This document shows, in pieces, positions 43,605 to 52,360 of a stretch of DNA of 64,000 nt. The translations under genes were made by a program, and so were the position numbers. Numbering within the stretch: position 1 is the first letter of the stretch; the number at the start of each line of letters is the position of its first letter. Source of the DNA: an uncultured Clostridia bacterium (lineage in GTDB: Bacteria > Bacillota > Clostridia > TANB77 > CAG-508); NCBI GenBank assembly GCA_948678575.1, contig CAPPGO010000006.1, positions 1-64,000 of the forward strand. The letters run 5' to 3'. The notes below the pieces were generated by a model. That model saw only the letters and a list, made by a program, of their open reading frames with translations. It was not told the origin of the DNA and did not search any database.

Positions 43605-44831
43605 ATGAGATATTTATATCTTTTACAACAAGCAATTATATGGATAATAACTATCTATTGGTTATATCAAATGGTAGTAAGCTTTTGTTCACTTATAAAA
43701 TTAAAAGATAAGCCACTTAAAATAGACAAGGAACACAAATTTATGGCTGTAATTCCAGCACACAATGAAGAAATGGTAGTTGGAAATTTAATTGAAAGTT
43801 TACAAGCTCAAAATTATCCAAAGGATAAATATGATATTTATGTTATAGCAGATAATTGTACAGACGATACAGCAAAAGTTGCAAAAGAAGCAGGAGCAAT
43901 TGTTTTAAAAAGATTTGATGAAAATCATAAAACAAAAGGTTTTGCATTAAATTGGTTTTTAAAGCAAAAAATTGAAGAAAATGCAGACTATGATGCCTTT
44001 TGTGTATTCGATGCAGATAATATAGTAGACAAAAATTTCTTGGAAAATATGAATAAAAAATTATGCCAAGGTGAAGAAGTAGTTCAAGGATATAGAGACA
44101 TTAAAAATCCAAATGATTCTTGGATATCAGCAGGATATGCAATTTTCTATTGGATGATGCACAGATTTTACCATTTAGCTAGGTATAATTTAGGTTTATC
44201 AGCACTTCTTAATGGAACAGGATTTATGGTAAAATTTGATTTAGTAAAACCAAATGGATGGCAAACAATTACTTTAACAGAAGATATAGAGTTTTCTCTT
44301 ATGAATGTTATAGAAGGTAGAAGAGTAGGTTGGTCTACTGATGCAATTGTTTATGATGAACAACCGATTACTTTTAAACAAAGTTGGTCACAAAGATCAA
44401 GATGGTCAGTAGGGCATTTGCAATGTATGAAATACTATACTAAGGATTTAGCAAATGGTGTAGTAAAACATAAAACACTTATGAACTTTGATGGTTTGTT
44501 ATATATGTTTGGAATACCAATTATGATTTTAACACTATTACTTTTAGTTATGAACGCATTACTATTTATGGGTAATGAAATGACAACTTTTGATTTTATA
44601 GGAAGTTTAGTAAGATATTTAGCAACAACTTTTATAATGCCAATAATTATAGCAGTTATAATTATGAAATTGGATAAAAGAGATATAAAACCAATGTGGC
44701 TTGGATTGCTATGTTATCCATTATTCATGGGATCTTGGATTTTAATTAATATTAAATGTTTAATAAATCCTAATACTAAATGGGAAAAAATTAATCACGT
44801 TAGAGACATTAAAATTCGTGAAGTTGCATAA
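43605..44831 (+). CDS. Membrane GT2 glycosyltransferase with QxxRW motif
   Basis: A 408-residue protein with an N-terminal membrane segment (about 5-28) and three or four at the C-terminus (about 295-385). The GT2 catalytic core has AVIPAHNEEMVVGNL at about 48-62, ADNCTDDT at about 84-91, FDADN at about 132-136, TEDIEFSL at about 225-232 and QRSRW at about 263-267. D,D,D,Q(Q/R)xRW enzymes include processive synthases such as those for hyaluronan, cellulose and poly-GlcNAc. It stands alone between a promoter and a terminator, with no accessory genes beside it. Confidence 0.85.
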   Translation: MRYLYLLQQAIIWIITIYWLYQMVVSFCSLIKLKDKPLKIDKEHKFMAVIPAHNEEMVVGNLIESLQAQNYPKDKYDIYVIADNCTDDTAKVAKEAGAIVLKRFDENHKTKGFALNWFLKQKIEENADYDAFCVFDADNIVDKNFLENMNKKLCQGEEVVQGYRDIKNPNDSWISAGYAIFYWMMHRFYHLARYNLGLSALLNGTGFMVKFDLVKPNGWQTITLTEDIEFSLMNVIEGRRVGWSTDAIVYDEQPITFKQSWSQRSRWSVGHLQCMKYYTKDLANGVVKHKTLMNFDGLLYMFGIPIMILTLLLLVMNALLFMGNEMTTFDFIGSLVRYLATTFIMPIIIAVIIMKLDKRDIKPMWLGLLCYPLFMGSWILINIKCLINPNTKWEKINHVRDIKIREVA

Positions 44832-44846
44832 TAATAGAATATATTA

Positions 44847-44875
44847 CGGATACTTTAAAAGTATCCGTTTTTTTA
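44847..44875 (+). terminator. Rho-independent terminator after the GT2 gene
   Basis: A 9-bp stem (44847-44855 with 44861-44869) with a loop of 5 nt runs into seven T residues. Confidence 0.92.
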
Positions 44876-44960
44876 TATTACATTTTATATATTTACCTTG
44901 AAAAAAACAGATAAAAATGATAAGATAAAAAAGTATATTTGATAGTATAAGGAGAATAGT

Positions 44961-45482
44961 ATGCAAAAGATAAAAAATGAAAAAGGTATCACATTAGTAG
45001 CATTAATTTTAACAATAATAATAACAATAATGATAGCAGGAATAACAATAAATTTAGGTATGGATTCTATAAATTCTACAAGAGATAGAAAATTACAAGC
45101 TGAACTTGAAATGGTAGGTCAAGCTACAATTACAGAATACAGTAAAGCAATGGAACTTGGATACATAAAGGAAGGTTCAACTCAAATACCACAAAATTTT
45201 ATTGGAACTCCTACAAGTAATCCAGAAGCGCTTCCAACAGGAACATGGGCTTTATCAGATAGTGAAGCAGTTGGATATAAATCATATTTTGTATTAAATC
45301 CACAAGCATTAGAAAAATTAGAAATTTTAAATTCAAATCATACATATATTATAAATTATTACACAGGAGAAGTTTTTAATCAAACAAAGCAAAAATCTTC
45401 ACAAGGTCAAACTTTATATATTAAAATGAATACAGGAAAAGTTACAGAAAAAACAGAAGATACAACAAGCTTTGTAGAATAA
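44961..45482 (+). CDS. Prepilin-like protein
   Basis: A 173-residue protein with a type IV prepilin-like N-terminus: a short charged stretch MQKIKNEK, then GITLVALILTIIITIMIAGITINL (residues 9-32, shown in part by motif). That is the same KGITLVAL start as in the 875-residue protein at 653. The rest is soluble with a conserved-looking alpha spine (RKLQAELEMVGQATITEY). No pilus ATPase, peptidase or platform gene is nearby. It starts at ATG 44961 after AAGGAG; a TTGAAA with a weak TAAGAT -10 at 44898-44926 could be its promoter. Confidence 0.72.
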   Translation: MQKIKNEKGITLVALILTIIITIMIAGITINLGMDSINSTRDRKLQAELEMVGQATITEYSKAMELGYIKEGSTQIPQNFIGTPTSNPEALPTGTWALSDSEAVGYKSYFVLNPQALEKLEILNSNHTYIINYYTGEVFNQTKQKSSQGQTLYIKMNTGKVTEKTEDTTSFVE

Positions 45483-45504
45483 TTTGACATAAGGAGAACT
45501 TAAA

Positions 45505-46426
45505 TTGATAGATATTTATAAAGAATTGCAAAAAGAAATAGACAGAAGTCAAATTTTAAAAGATGAAAGAATGAGTAAACATACATCTTTCAAAATTGGT
45601 GGTCCAGCGGATTTTTTTGTTGAAATTCAAAGTACAAAAGAATTGAAATTTGTTCTTGAATTAGTGAAAAAATATGATATTCCTTTAACAGTTGTTGGAA
45701 ACGGAACAAATTTATTGGTTTCTGACAAAGGAATTAGAGGAATAGTTATAAAAATAGATATTTCTGATTTTAAAGTTGTTAGAATGAAGGATAGAGCTGA
45801 AATTACAATTTCAAGTGGTTATTCAGTAGCAAAATTAGCGCAATTAGCTTTGAAAGAGGATTTAACTGGTTTAGAATTTTTATCTGGAATTCCTCGGAAC
45901 AATAGGTGGTGCATTAAGAATGAATGCAGGTGCTTATGGTAGAGAAATGAAAGATATTGTTGTTTATACAAGATATATGGAACATGATGGAAAAATAAAA
46001 AAAATAAATTTATCAGAACATAAATTTTCATATAGAAATAGTATTTTTTCAGAAAAAAATGATGTAATTATATTAGAAACAGTTATTGAAGCAAAATATG
46101 GAAATAAAGAAGAAATCAAATCTAAAATGGAAGAATACATGAAATCTAGGATTGAAAAACAACCATTAGATTTACCAAATGCAGGAAGTACATTTAAAAG
46201 AGCAGGAGAGTTCATTACAGCAAAGCTTATTGATGAATGTTCTCTTAAAGGATATAGAATTGGAGATGCTGCTGTTTCTGAAAAACATGCAGGATTTGTT
46301 GTTAATTTAGGAAATGCAACAGCAAAAGATGTTTTAGAACTTACTAATTATATCAAACAAAAGATTAAAGAAGAAAAGAATATAGATATAGAATTAGAAG
46401 TATTAAAAATTGGAGAAGGAATGTAG
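45505..46426 (+). pseudogene. murB: UDP-N-acetylenolpyruvoylglucosamine reductase, single-base frameshift
   Basis: MurB reduces UDP-GlcNAc-enolpyruvate to UDP-MurNAc in peptidoglycan synthesis and is normally essential. The first part (45505 to about 45894) encodes a normal FAD-binding start with SFKIGGPADFF and VVGNGTNLLVSD. An extra C at about 45895, in the codons for the conserved SGIPG, then shifts the frame, and the second part (from about 45896, ATG-bounded frame at 45920) continues with MNAGAYG, PNAGSTFKR and GDAAVSEKHAGFVVN containing the catalytic Ser. Joined, it would be about 306 residues, the usual length. Starts at TTG 45505 after AAGGAG. A sequencing error is a strong alternative to a true mutation. 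Confidence 0.85.
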
Positions 46427-46441
46427 AAAGGTGGAAATAAA

Positions 46442-48052
46442 ATGAAGTCATTTTTAGAATGGTTTAAAGGCAGTACAAAAATCAAAAGATGGATATTTGT
46501 TATATTAATAGGTATAGCTTTTACATGCTATTCATTTGCTAAAATATTGGTTACAAAGGAAATAGATTTTGTTACTTTGGCAAAAGTAATTGGAATGTTT
46601 GTAGTTGGATTTTTATGTATAGTAGTAGGAATTATATATATTCAAAGAAGATTGCTAGAACTTATAATAGAAGCGAATGATGACACAGAAAAAGGTCAAA
46701 ATGCAAAAGTAAACATTAAATCTTTAATATTCAACAAAAAAGTCTATGAAGAAGGACCTAAAATTGTTGTTATTGGTGGTGGTTATGGTTTAAATAATGT
46801 AATTGAAGGCTTGAAAAAATATACAAATAACATTACTGCAATAGTAACTATGTCAGATTATGGAAGAAATACTGGCGCATCAAGAAAAGCATTGGATTCA
46901 TTGCCTTTAAATGATATCAAAGAAAGTATTATAGCAATGTCAGATCATGAAGAATTGATGAGAAATTTGATGAGCTTAAAATTTACAAATGAAAGATTGA
47001 ATGGTTTAAATTTTGGCGATGTATTTTTTACAGGTATGAATGAATTATATAGTAATATTTCAGAAGCAATTCAAAAAAGTACAGAAGTATTAAATATTAC
47101 AGGAAAAGTTATACCAGTAACTTTGGACGAAATTACAATTTGTGCAGAATTGAATGATGGAACTGTTATTGAACAAAAAGACAGAATTCCAGAAATAGTT
47201 GCTGAAAAGGTTGAAACAATAAATAGAATATTTATTTCACCATCTAATTGTCAACCAGCACCTGGTGTATTAGAAGCTATACAAGAAGCAGAAGCGATTA
47301 TTATAGGACCAGGAAGTTTATATACAAATGTTATACCAAATTTACTTGTAAAAAATGTTTCAAAAACAATAAAAGAAAGTAAAGCTATTAAAATGTATGT
47401 TTCTAACATTATGACAGAACAAGGACAAACAGACAATTATACATTAGCAGACCATGTTAAGGCAATTCAAGCACATGCTGGAAAAGATGTATTTGACATT
47501 GTTCTTGCAGATACTGCTGAGGTTATGCCAGAATTTGTTAGAATTTACAATAGAGAAGGTAGTGATATTGTAGAAGCAAATATTTCTGAAACTTCAAATC
47601 TAGGAGTTAAAGTAATAGAAAGAAATATGTCTTGTGTAAAAAAAGATAAAATTATACATAATTCAGATATTATTGCTTCAACAATTATAGAATTTATATG
47701 TAATGATTTAAAATTTGAAGATAAACAAAATGAGACAGAATATTTACTTTTAAATTCTGTATTAAAAGAGCAAAAGAAAATTCAAGAAAAGAAAGCTAAA
47801 CAAGCTTTAAAAAACAAAGGAAAATCTCCAAAAGAAGATTCAAAAATAAAACAAAAAGGAAGAAAAAGTAAATTTGCTTCTAAATATCAAGATAGAGTTG
47901 AATCGATTCAAAATGCAGATGCTAAAATAGCTGAAAACAGAAAAATAGCTAATGAAATAGCTAGAAAAGAAAAATTAGACATGGAAGCAAAAAGAAAAGC
48001 TATGAATAATAATATGAAAGAATTAAACAAGAAAAAGAAAAAAAGAAAATAG
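46442..48052 (+). CDS. yvcK: YvcK/CofD-like gluconeogenesis factor with membrane anchor
   Basis: A 536-residue protein. Residues ~15-70 form two membrane segments, absent from B. subtilis YvcK. The CofD/YvcK domain is at about 105-420 (VVIGGGYGLNNVIEGL, MSDYGRNTGASR, then IIGPGSLYTNVIPNL and MTEQGQT). The C-terminal ~110 residues are very Lys-rich and likely disordered or helical (QKKIQEKKAKQALK style). YvcK is needed for growth on gluconeogenic carbon sources and for cell-wall synthesis and is regulated by PrkC phosphorylation in B. subtilis; prkC is in this window. It lies 15 bp after murB. Confidence 0.88.
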   Translation: MKSFLEWFKGSTKIKRWIFVILIGIAFTCYSFAKILVTKEIDFVTLAKVIGMFVVGFLCIVVGIIYIQRRLLELIIEANDDTEKGQNAKVNIKSLIFNKKVYEEGPKIVVIGGGYGLNNVIEGLKKYTNNITAIVTMSDYGRNTGASRKALDSLPLNDIKESIIAMSDHEELMRNLMSLKFTNERLNGLNFGDVFFTGMNELYSNISEAIQKSTEVLNITGKVIPVTLDEITICAELNDGTVIEQKDRIPEIVAEKVETINRIFISPSNCQPAPGVLEAIQEAEAIIIGPGSLYTNVIPNLLVKNVSKTIKESKAIKMYVSNIMTEQGQTDNYTLADHVKAIQAHAGKDVFDIVLADTAEVMPEFVRIYNREGSDIVEANISETSNLGVKVIERNMSCVKKDKIIHNSDIIASTIIEFICNDLKFEDKQNETEYLLLNSVLKEQKKIQEKKAKQALKNKGKSPKEDSKIKQKGRKSKFASKYQDRVESIQNADAKIAENRKIANEIARKEKLDMEAKRKAMNNNMKELNKKKKKRK

Positions 48053-48070
48053 GAGAATTTTAAGGTACAA

Positions 48071-50095
48071 ATGAAATTAGGAAAGAAACAATTAGATTTA
48101 AAAGATGCTATAAGAAAAGAATGGATTATTTCAAATGGAATTGGAGGATTTGCTTCTAGCACAGTAATTGGTGCAAATACTAGAAGATATCATGGATTAT
48201 TAGTAGCTCCATTATTACCACCAGCAAGAAGACATCTTTTAATTTCAAAATTAGATGAAAGTATTTATATTGGAAATGAAAAATTTGATTTATATACTAA
48301 TATATGCAAAAATTATGTAGCACATGGATATAAATATTTAGAACATTTTGAAAAAGAATATCTTCCTAAATTTACTTATAAAGTTAAAGATGTAACTATT
48401 TCAAAAGAAATTTCAATGGTATATAAAAGAAATACGGTTGTTGTTGTATATAAGATTAAAACTAACAAAGAAGATGTAAAATTAGTTTTAGCACCAATAG
48501 TAAGTTTCAGAGATTTTCATGCAATGAATACAGGACATAATTATAATATTTCTCAAAAAATAGATGGAAGAAAAGTAAGACTTGAAATTGACGGCAATTC
48601 ACATACTCCAATATATACATATTTAACAGATGGAGAATATATAGAACATAAAAATGATACTTTTGAAAATATATATTATTTAAAAGAAGATGAAAGAGGT
48701 TTTATGCCAGAGGAAAATTTAGCTGTTTCTGGAAGATACGAAGTATATATTCCAGCAGAAACAACTAAAACAATTACTTTTGTTGGTTCTTTGGAAGACA
48801 ATGTTGAGATAATAGATGGCGAAAAAGTAATACAGAAAGAAACAGAAAGAATAGAAAAAACAATTAAAGATGCTGGTTTATTAAAGAATAAACAAAATAA
48901 GCAAGATAAGGAATATGATGCTTTTGTTAAAGATTTATTAATAGCAGTAGATACTTTTATTATAGATAGACCATCTTTTGGAACAAAATCAATTTTAGCT
49001 GGATATCCTTGGTTTTTGGATTGGGGTCGTGATAGTTTTATTGCTTTTGAGGGATTACTTCTTATTACAAAAAGATTTGAAGATGCGAAACAAGTATTTA
49101 GGACATTTACAAGAGATATAAAATTTGGACTTGTACCTAATGGATATTCTGGTTTTGATGGAAGACCAATGTATAATAGTGTTGATGCATCACTTTTGTT
49201 ATTTGAACAAGTAAATAAATATTTAAAATATACTTCTGATTATGATTTTGTAAGGGATGAGTTATATGAAAAATTAAAAGATATTATTACAAATTATAGT
49301 CAAGGAACTAATTTAGATAACAACAATATTTATTTAGATAGTGATGGATTGCTTGTTTCTGGAACTGCAAGTACACAAAACACTTGGATGGATGCAAAAA
49401 TAGGTGATTATGTTGTAACTCCAAGAAATGGGAAAGTAGTTGAAATAAATGCACTTTGGTATAACAGTTTAAAAACATTAGAAACTTTGGCTAAAAAATT
49501 TGGTGAAGAAGACGTTGCCTCTTCTTGCAAAGAAGCAGCTAAAAGATGTAAAACAGCTTTTAATAAGAGTTTTTATAATTCTAGAAGAAAATGTTTATAT
49601 GATGTTTTAGGAGATAATAAAATAAGACCAAATCAATTATTTGCACTATCAACAACATATCCAATAATGAGCTTAAATACAGAAAAAGCAAAAAATGTTT
49701 TCAATACTGTTACAGATAAATTGCTTACTAGATATGGATTACGAACATTATCTAGATTGGATGATGGATATATTGCTGAATATGAGGGAGATAGTTTTAA
49801 AAGAGATATGAGTTATCATCAAGGTGTTGCATGGGTTTGGCTTTTAGGATTATATTCAGATGCGTTTGAAAATATGATAAAAGCTGAAAAAGATTCAAAA
49901 GAGAAAAAACTTATGCAAGATAGATATAATATTTTTAAAGACAATGTTTATTCAACATTTAAAAAAGAAATTAATGGTGAAGAAGCAGTACAAAGTATTT
50001 CAGAATTGTATAATTCAAAAGCACCATATTTGCCAGGTGGAACATGTAGTCAAGCTTGGAGTGTATCAGAAATTTTAAAAATAGTTACAAAATAA
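48071..50095 (+). CDS. Amylo-alpha-1,6-glucosidase / glycogen-debranching-type enzyme
   Basis: A 674-residue protein with the GDE N-terminal domain at about 18-235 (EWIISNGIGGFASSTVIG, then NTRRYHGLLVAP) and a GH-type (alpha/alpha)6 barrel at about 285-670 (LAGYPWFLDWGRDSFIAFEG, YNSVDASLLLFE, TWMDAK and HQGVAWVW). These are the marks of bacterial debranching enzymes of the amylo-1,6-glucosidase family that hydrolyse alpha-1,6 branch points. No other glycogen genes are near. It starts 18 bp after yvcK. Confidence 0.9.
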   Translation: MKLGKKQLDLKDAIRKEWIISNGIGGFASSTVIGANTRRYHGLLVAPLLPPARRHLLISKLDESIYIGNEKFDLYTNICKNYVAHGYKYLEHFEKEYLPKFTYKVKDVTISKEISMVYKRNTVVVVYKIKTNKEDVKLVLAPIVSFRDFHAMNTGHNYNISQKIDGRKVRLEIDGNSHTPIYTYLTDGEYIEHKNDTFENIYYLKEDERGFMPEENLAVSGRYEVYIPAETTKTITFVGSLEDNVEIIDGEKVIQKETERIEKTIKDAGLLKNKQNKQDKEYDAFVKDLLIAVDTFIIDRPSFGTKSILAGYPWFLDWGRDSFIAFEGLLLITKRFEDAKQVFRTFTRDIKFGLVPNGYSGFDGRPMYNSVDASLLLFEQVNKYLKYTSDYDFVRDELYEKLKDIITNYSQGTNLDNNNIYLDSDGLLVSGTASTQNTWMDAKIGDYVVTPRNGKVVEINALWYNSLKTLETLAKKFGEEDVASSCKEAAKRCKTAFNKSFYNSRRKCLYDVLGDNKIRPNQLFALSTTYPIMSLNTEKAKNVFNTVTDKLLTRYGLRTLSRLDDGYIAEYEGDSFKRDMSYHQGVAWVWLLGLYSDAFENMIKAEKDSKEKKLMQDRYNIFKDNVYSTFKKEINGEEAVQSISELYNSKAPYLPGGTCSQAWSVSEILKIVTK

Positions 50096-50128
50096 TTTTA
50101 ATTATATTTTTAAAATTTAATTATGTTG

Positions 50129-50262
50129 TTATAGTTATGTATATAGTATGTGTTTTGTAATGGACTTGTGGGGACCGCTTTATAAACTGTTATGAACGAA
50201 GTGAATTACAGTTTGTTAAGATGGGGAGCATGGAAAAACATATACTATATACAATAACTATA
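50129..50262 (-). repeat. Hairpin repeat family B, copy 2
   Basis: Inverted relative to copy 1. Arms 50129-50156 and about 50234-50262 pair (TATAGTTATGTATATAGT and its near complement). Read on the minus strand the core has CCCCATCTTAA, AAACTGT/ACAGTTT and AAAGCGGTCCCCACAA, nearly identical to copy 1 apart from the 2-nt TTGTCG/TTCG difference in the loop and a few substitutions. It fills the gap between the debranching enzyme and ruvC. Confidence 0.75.
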
Positions 50263-50306
50263 ATGAAATTCTAATAATATTAAATAAGGAAGAGATATAT
50301 TTTAAA

Positions 50307-50792
50307 ATGAGAATATTAGGAATTGACCCAGGTTTTGCTATTACTGGATATAGTGTAATAGATTATGTCGGAAACAAATTTAAGCTAATTACATCAGGAG
50401 CGATTGAAACCAAAGCTAAAACACCCTTTCCAGAAAGATTAGCTAAAATATATGATGATTTAAGTGAAATAATAGATGAATATAAACCAGAAGCCATGTC
50501 TGTTGAAGAATTGTTTTTTAACAATAATATAAAAACTGGTATAAATGTTGCACAAGCAAGAGGTATTGTCGTTCTTGTAGGATATCAACATCAAATTCCT
50601 ACTTTTGAATATACACCATTGCAAGTAAAACAAGCAGTTGTAGGATATGGACGAGCTGAAAAAAAGCAAGTCCAAAAAATGGTACAATCCATTTTAAAAG
50701 TAGAAAAAGTACCAAAATTGGATGATATTACAGATAGTATGGCAATAGCTATTTGCCATGCACATTCTTGTAGATTTGCTGAAAAGTTATAA
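50307..50792 (+). CDS. ruvC: Holliday junction resolvase RuvC
   Basis: A 161-residue endonuclease that cuts Holliday junctions. The RNase H-like active-site acids are visible: Asp in GIDPGFAITGY at about 7, Glu in SVEELFF at about 67-68 and the DDITDSMAIAICH acids near residue 141-147. RuvA and RuvB genes are not adjacent. It starts at ATG 50307; the ribosome site (AAGGAAGAG) is rather far upstream. Confidence 0.93.
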   Translation: MRILGIDPGFAITGYSVIDYVGNKFKLITSGAIETKAKTPFPERLAKIYDDLSEIIDEYKPEAMSVEELFFNNNIKTGINVAQARGIVVLVGYQHQIPTFEYTPLQVKQAVVGYGRAEKKQVQKMVQSILKVEKVPKLDDITDSMAIAICHAHSCRFAEKL

Positions 50793-50821
50793 TAAATAAT
50801 TATATATTATGAAAGGTATTT

Positions 50822-51385
50822 ATGATGCAACTAGATGTACATACTAAATTTTTAGGTAAAAAAATTAAATATTTTGATACTATTTCATCAACACAAGAAT
50901 ATGTAAGAAATGAAAAAGTAGAAGAAGGCGAGATCGTTTTTGCAGAAAGACAAACAGCAGGGATAGGAACACATCAAAGAAAATGGTACACTGGAAAAAA
51001 TGATAATCTAGCTTTTAGTTTTGTTCTTTTTCCAAATTGCGATATAAAAAAACTAGATCTTCTTACAACTGTAATTGCTGAAAGTTTAGTACAAGCAGTA
51101 AGAGAGTTATATTTAATCACTCTTCAAATAAAAAAGCCAAATGATGTAATGTATAAAAACAAAAAAATGGGTGGAATACTTACTGAAAGTATTATAGAAG
51201 GTAATATTGCAAAGAAAATTTTTATTGGAATTGGATTTAATGTTAATCAAGAAGAATTTCCAGGAAATTTAGGAGATATTGCTACTTCTCTAAAAAAAGA
51301 ATTTCAAGCAGATTTTTCAAGAGAAGATATTTTATCTAGATTTTTAGAAATATTTGAAGATGCATATTTAGACTTAATTCGTTAA
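50822..51385 (+). CDS. birA: Biotin-[acetyl-CoA-carboxylase] ligase, lacking DNA-binding domain
   Basis: A 187-residue biotin protein ligase that attaches biotin to carboxylases. The N-terminal helix-turn-helix repressor domain of bifunctional BirA is missing, so it should not act as a repressor. Visible motifs are IKYFDTISSTQEY, ERQTAGIGTHQRKW (the biotinyl-AMP loop, where most have GRGR), KKPNDVMYKNKKMGGIL (usually KWPND) and FIGIGFNVNQ. Two adjacent ATG codons at 50822 and 50825 are possible starts. Confidence 0.85.
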   Translation: MMQLDVHTKFLGKKIKYFDTISSTQEYVRNEKVEEGEIVFAERQTAGIGTHQRKWYTGKNDNLAFSFVLFPNCDIKKLDLLTTVIAESLVQAVRELYLITLQIKKPNDVMYKNKKMGGILTESIIEGNIAKKIFIGIGFNVNQEEFPGNLGDIATSLKKEFQADFSREDILSRFLEIFEDAYLDLIR

Positions 51386-51398
51386 AATATTAATTAAA

Positions 51399-51585
51399 TA
51401 GAATACAATTATATATATTAAAATTTTCAAACTCAGATCTGTTATTGCGCTTAGTTAAAACCTGTACATCATTCGGTCAGCGTCCTCGTGTAACGAGATT
51501 CCCTAACCTCATTCTTACAGGTTTTAAACAACTGCGCTCCATGTCATCCTTCGTTTTCAATTTAAATATATATAATTGTATTCTA
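51399..51585 (-). repeat. Hairpin repeat family A, copy 4 (short form)
   Basis: Inverted orientation. Arms 51399-51426 and about 51558-51585 pair (AGAATACAATTATATATA and its complement). Here the internal GCACA-type hairpin with the GAGCTTGCGAAC loop is absent, and the core closes on a 3-nt loop: CTCGT at 51485-51489 pairs with ACGAG at 51493-51497. Other copies have CTCAT/ATGAG, so both sides of one base pair changed together. It lies directly upstream of the ABC ATPase gene and ends about 5 nt before its ribosome site. Confidence 0.8.
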
Positions 51586-51608
51586 ATATGAAAGGAATAT
51601 CATTTAAC

Positions 51609-52331
51609 ATGATTGAAATAAAAAATGTAAGTAAATCTTATGTAAAAAATAAAAAAAGTGTAGATGGATTAAATTTAGAAATTAAAGATGGAGAAATTTT
51701 CGGATTTTTAGGACCTAATGGAGCAGGAAAAACAACTACAATAAAAATGATTACAGGAATCTTAAAAATTGATGAAGGTGAAATTTTAATAGATGGAAAG
51801 TCTATAAAGAATGAACCAACAGAAGCTAAATTAAATTTTGGATTTGTTCCAGATAGCCCAGATATGTTTTTGAAACTAAAAGGAATTGAATATTTGAATT
51901 TTATTGCTGATATTTATAAAGTAGATAGTAAAGCAAGAAAAGAAAAAATAGAAACTTTATCAAAAGAATTTGGAATATATGATAATTTAAATGAACAAAT
52001 TCAAAGCTATTCACATGGAATGAGACAAAAAGTTTTAATAATTGGTGTTTTACTTCATGGTCCTAAAAACTGGATTTTAGATGAACCACTTACTGGTTTA
52101 GATCCTAAATCTGCTTATGACTTAAAAGAAATGATGAAAATACACAGTAAAAAAGGTAATACTGTATTTTTCTCAACTCATGTATTAGAAGTTGCAGAAA
52201 AGTTATGTGATAGAATTGGAATTATAAATGAAGGAAAACTTATTTTTGTAGGAACTTATGAACAAATGAAAGAACAATTTAAAGAAAATAATTCTTTGGA
52301 AGAAATGTTTTTAGAAATGACAGAAAAATAA
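51609..52331 (+). CDS. ABC-2 type transporter ATP-binding protein
   Basis: A 240-residue ATPase: Walker A GPNGAGKTT at about 36-44, signature YSHGMRQK at about 134-141, Walker B NWILDEPLTGLDP at about 152-164 and the H-loop FFSTHVLEVAEK. It is a drug- or peptide-export-like type (CcmA/NatA subgroup). I chose ATG 51609 because AAAGGA precedes it by 12 nt; a frame open from 51576 starts inside the repeat arm. It is paired with the permease at 52361. Confidence 0.9.
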   Translation: MIEIKNVSKSYVKNKKSVDGLNLEIKDGEIFGFLGPNGAGKTTTIKMITGILKIDEGEILIDGKSIKNEPTEAKLNFGFVPDSPDMFLKLKGIEYLNFIADIYKVDSKARKEKIETLSKEFGIYDNLNEQIQSYSHGMRQKVLIIGVLLHGPKNWILDEPLTGLDPKSAYDLKEMMKIHSKKGNTVFFSTHVLEVAEKLCDRIGIINEGKLIFVGTYEQMKEQFKENNSLEEMFLEMTEK

Positions 52332-52360
52332 GAAGGGATAGAGGTTGAAAATAATTAGAA

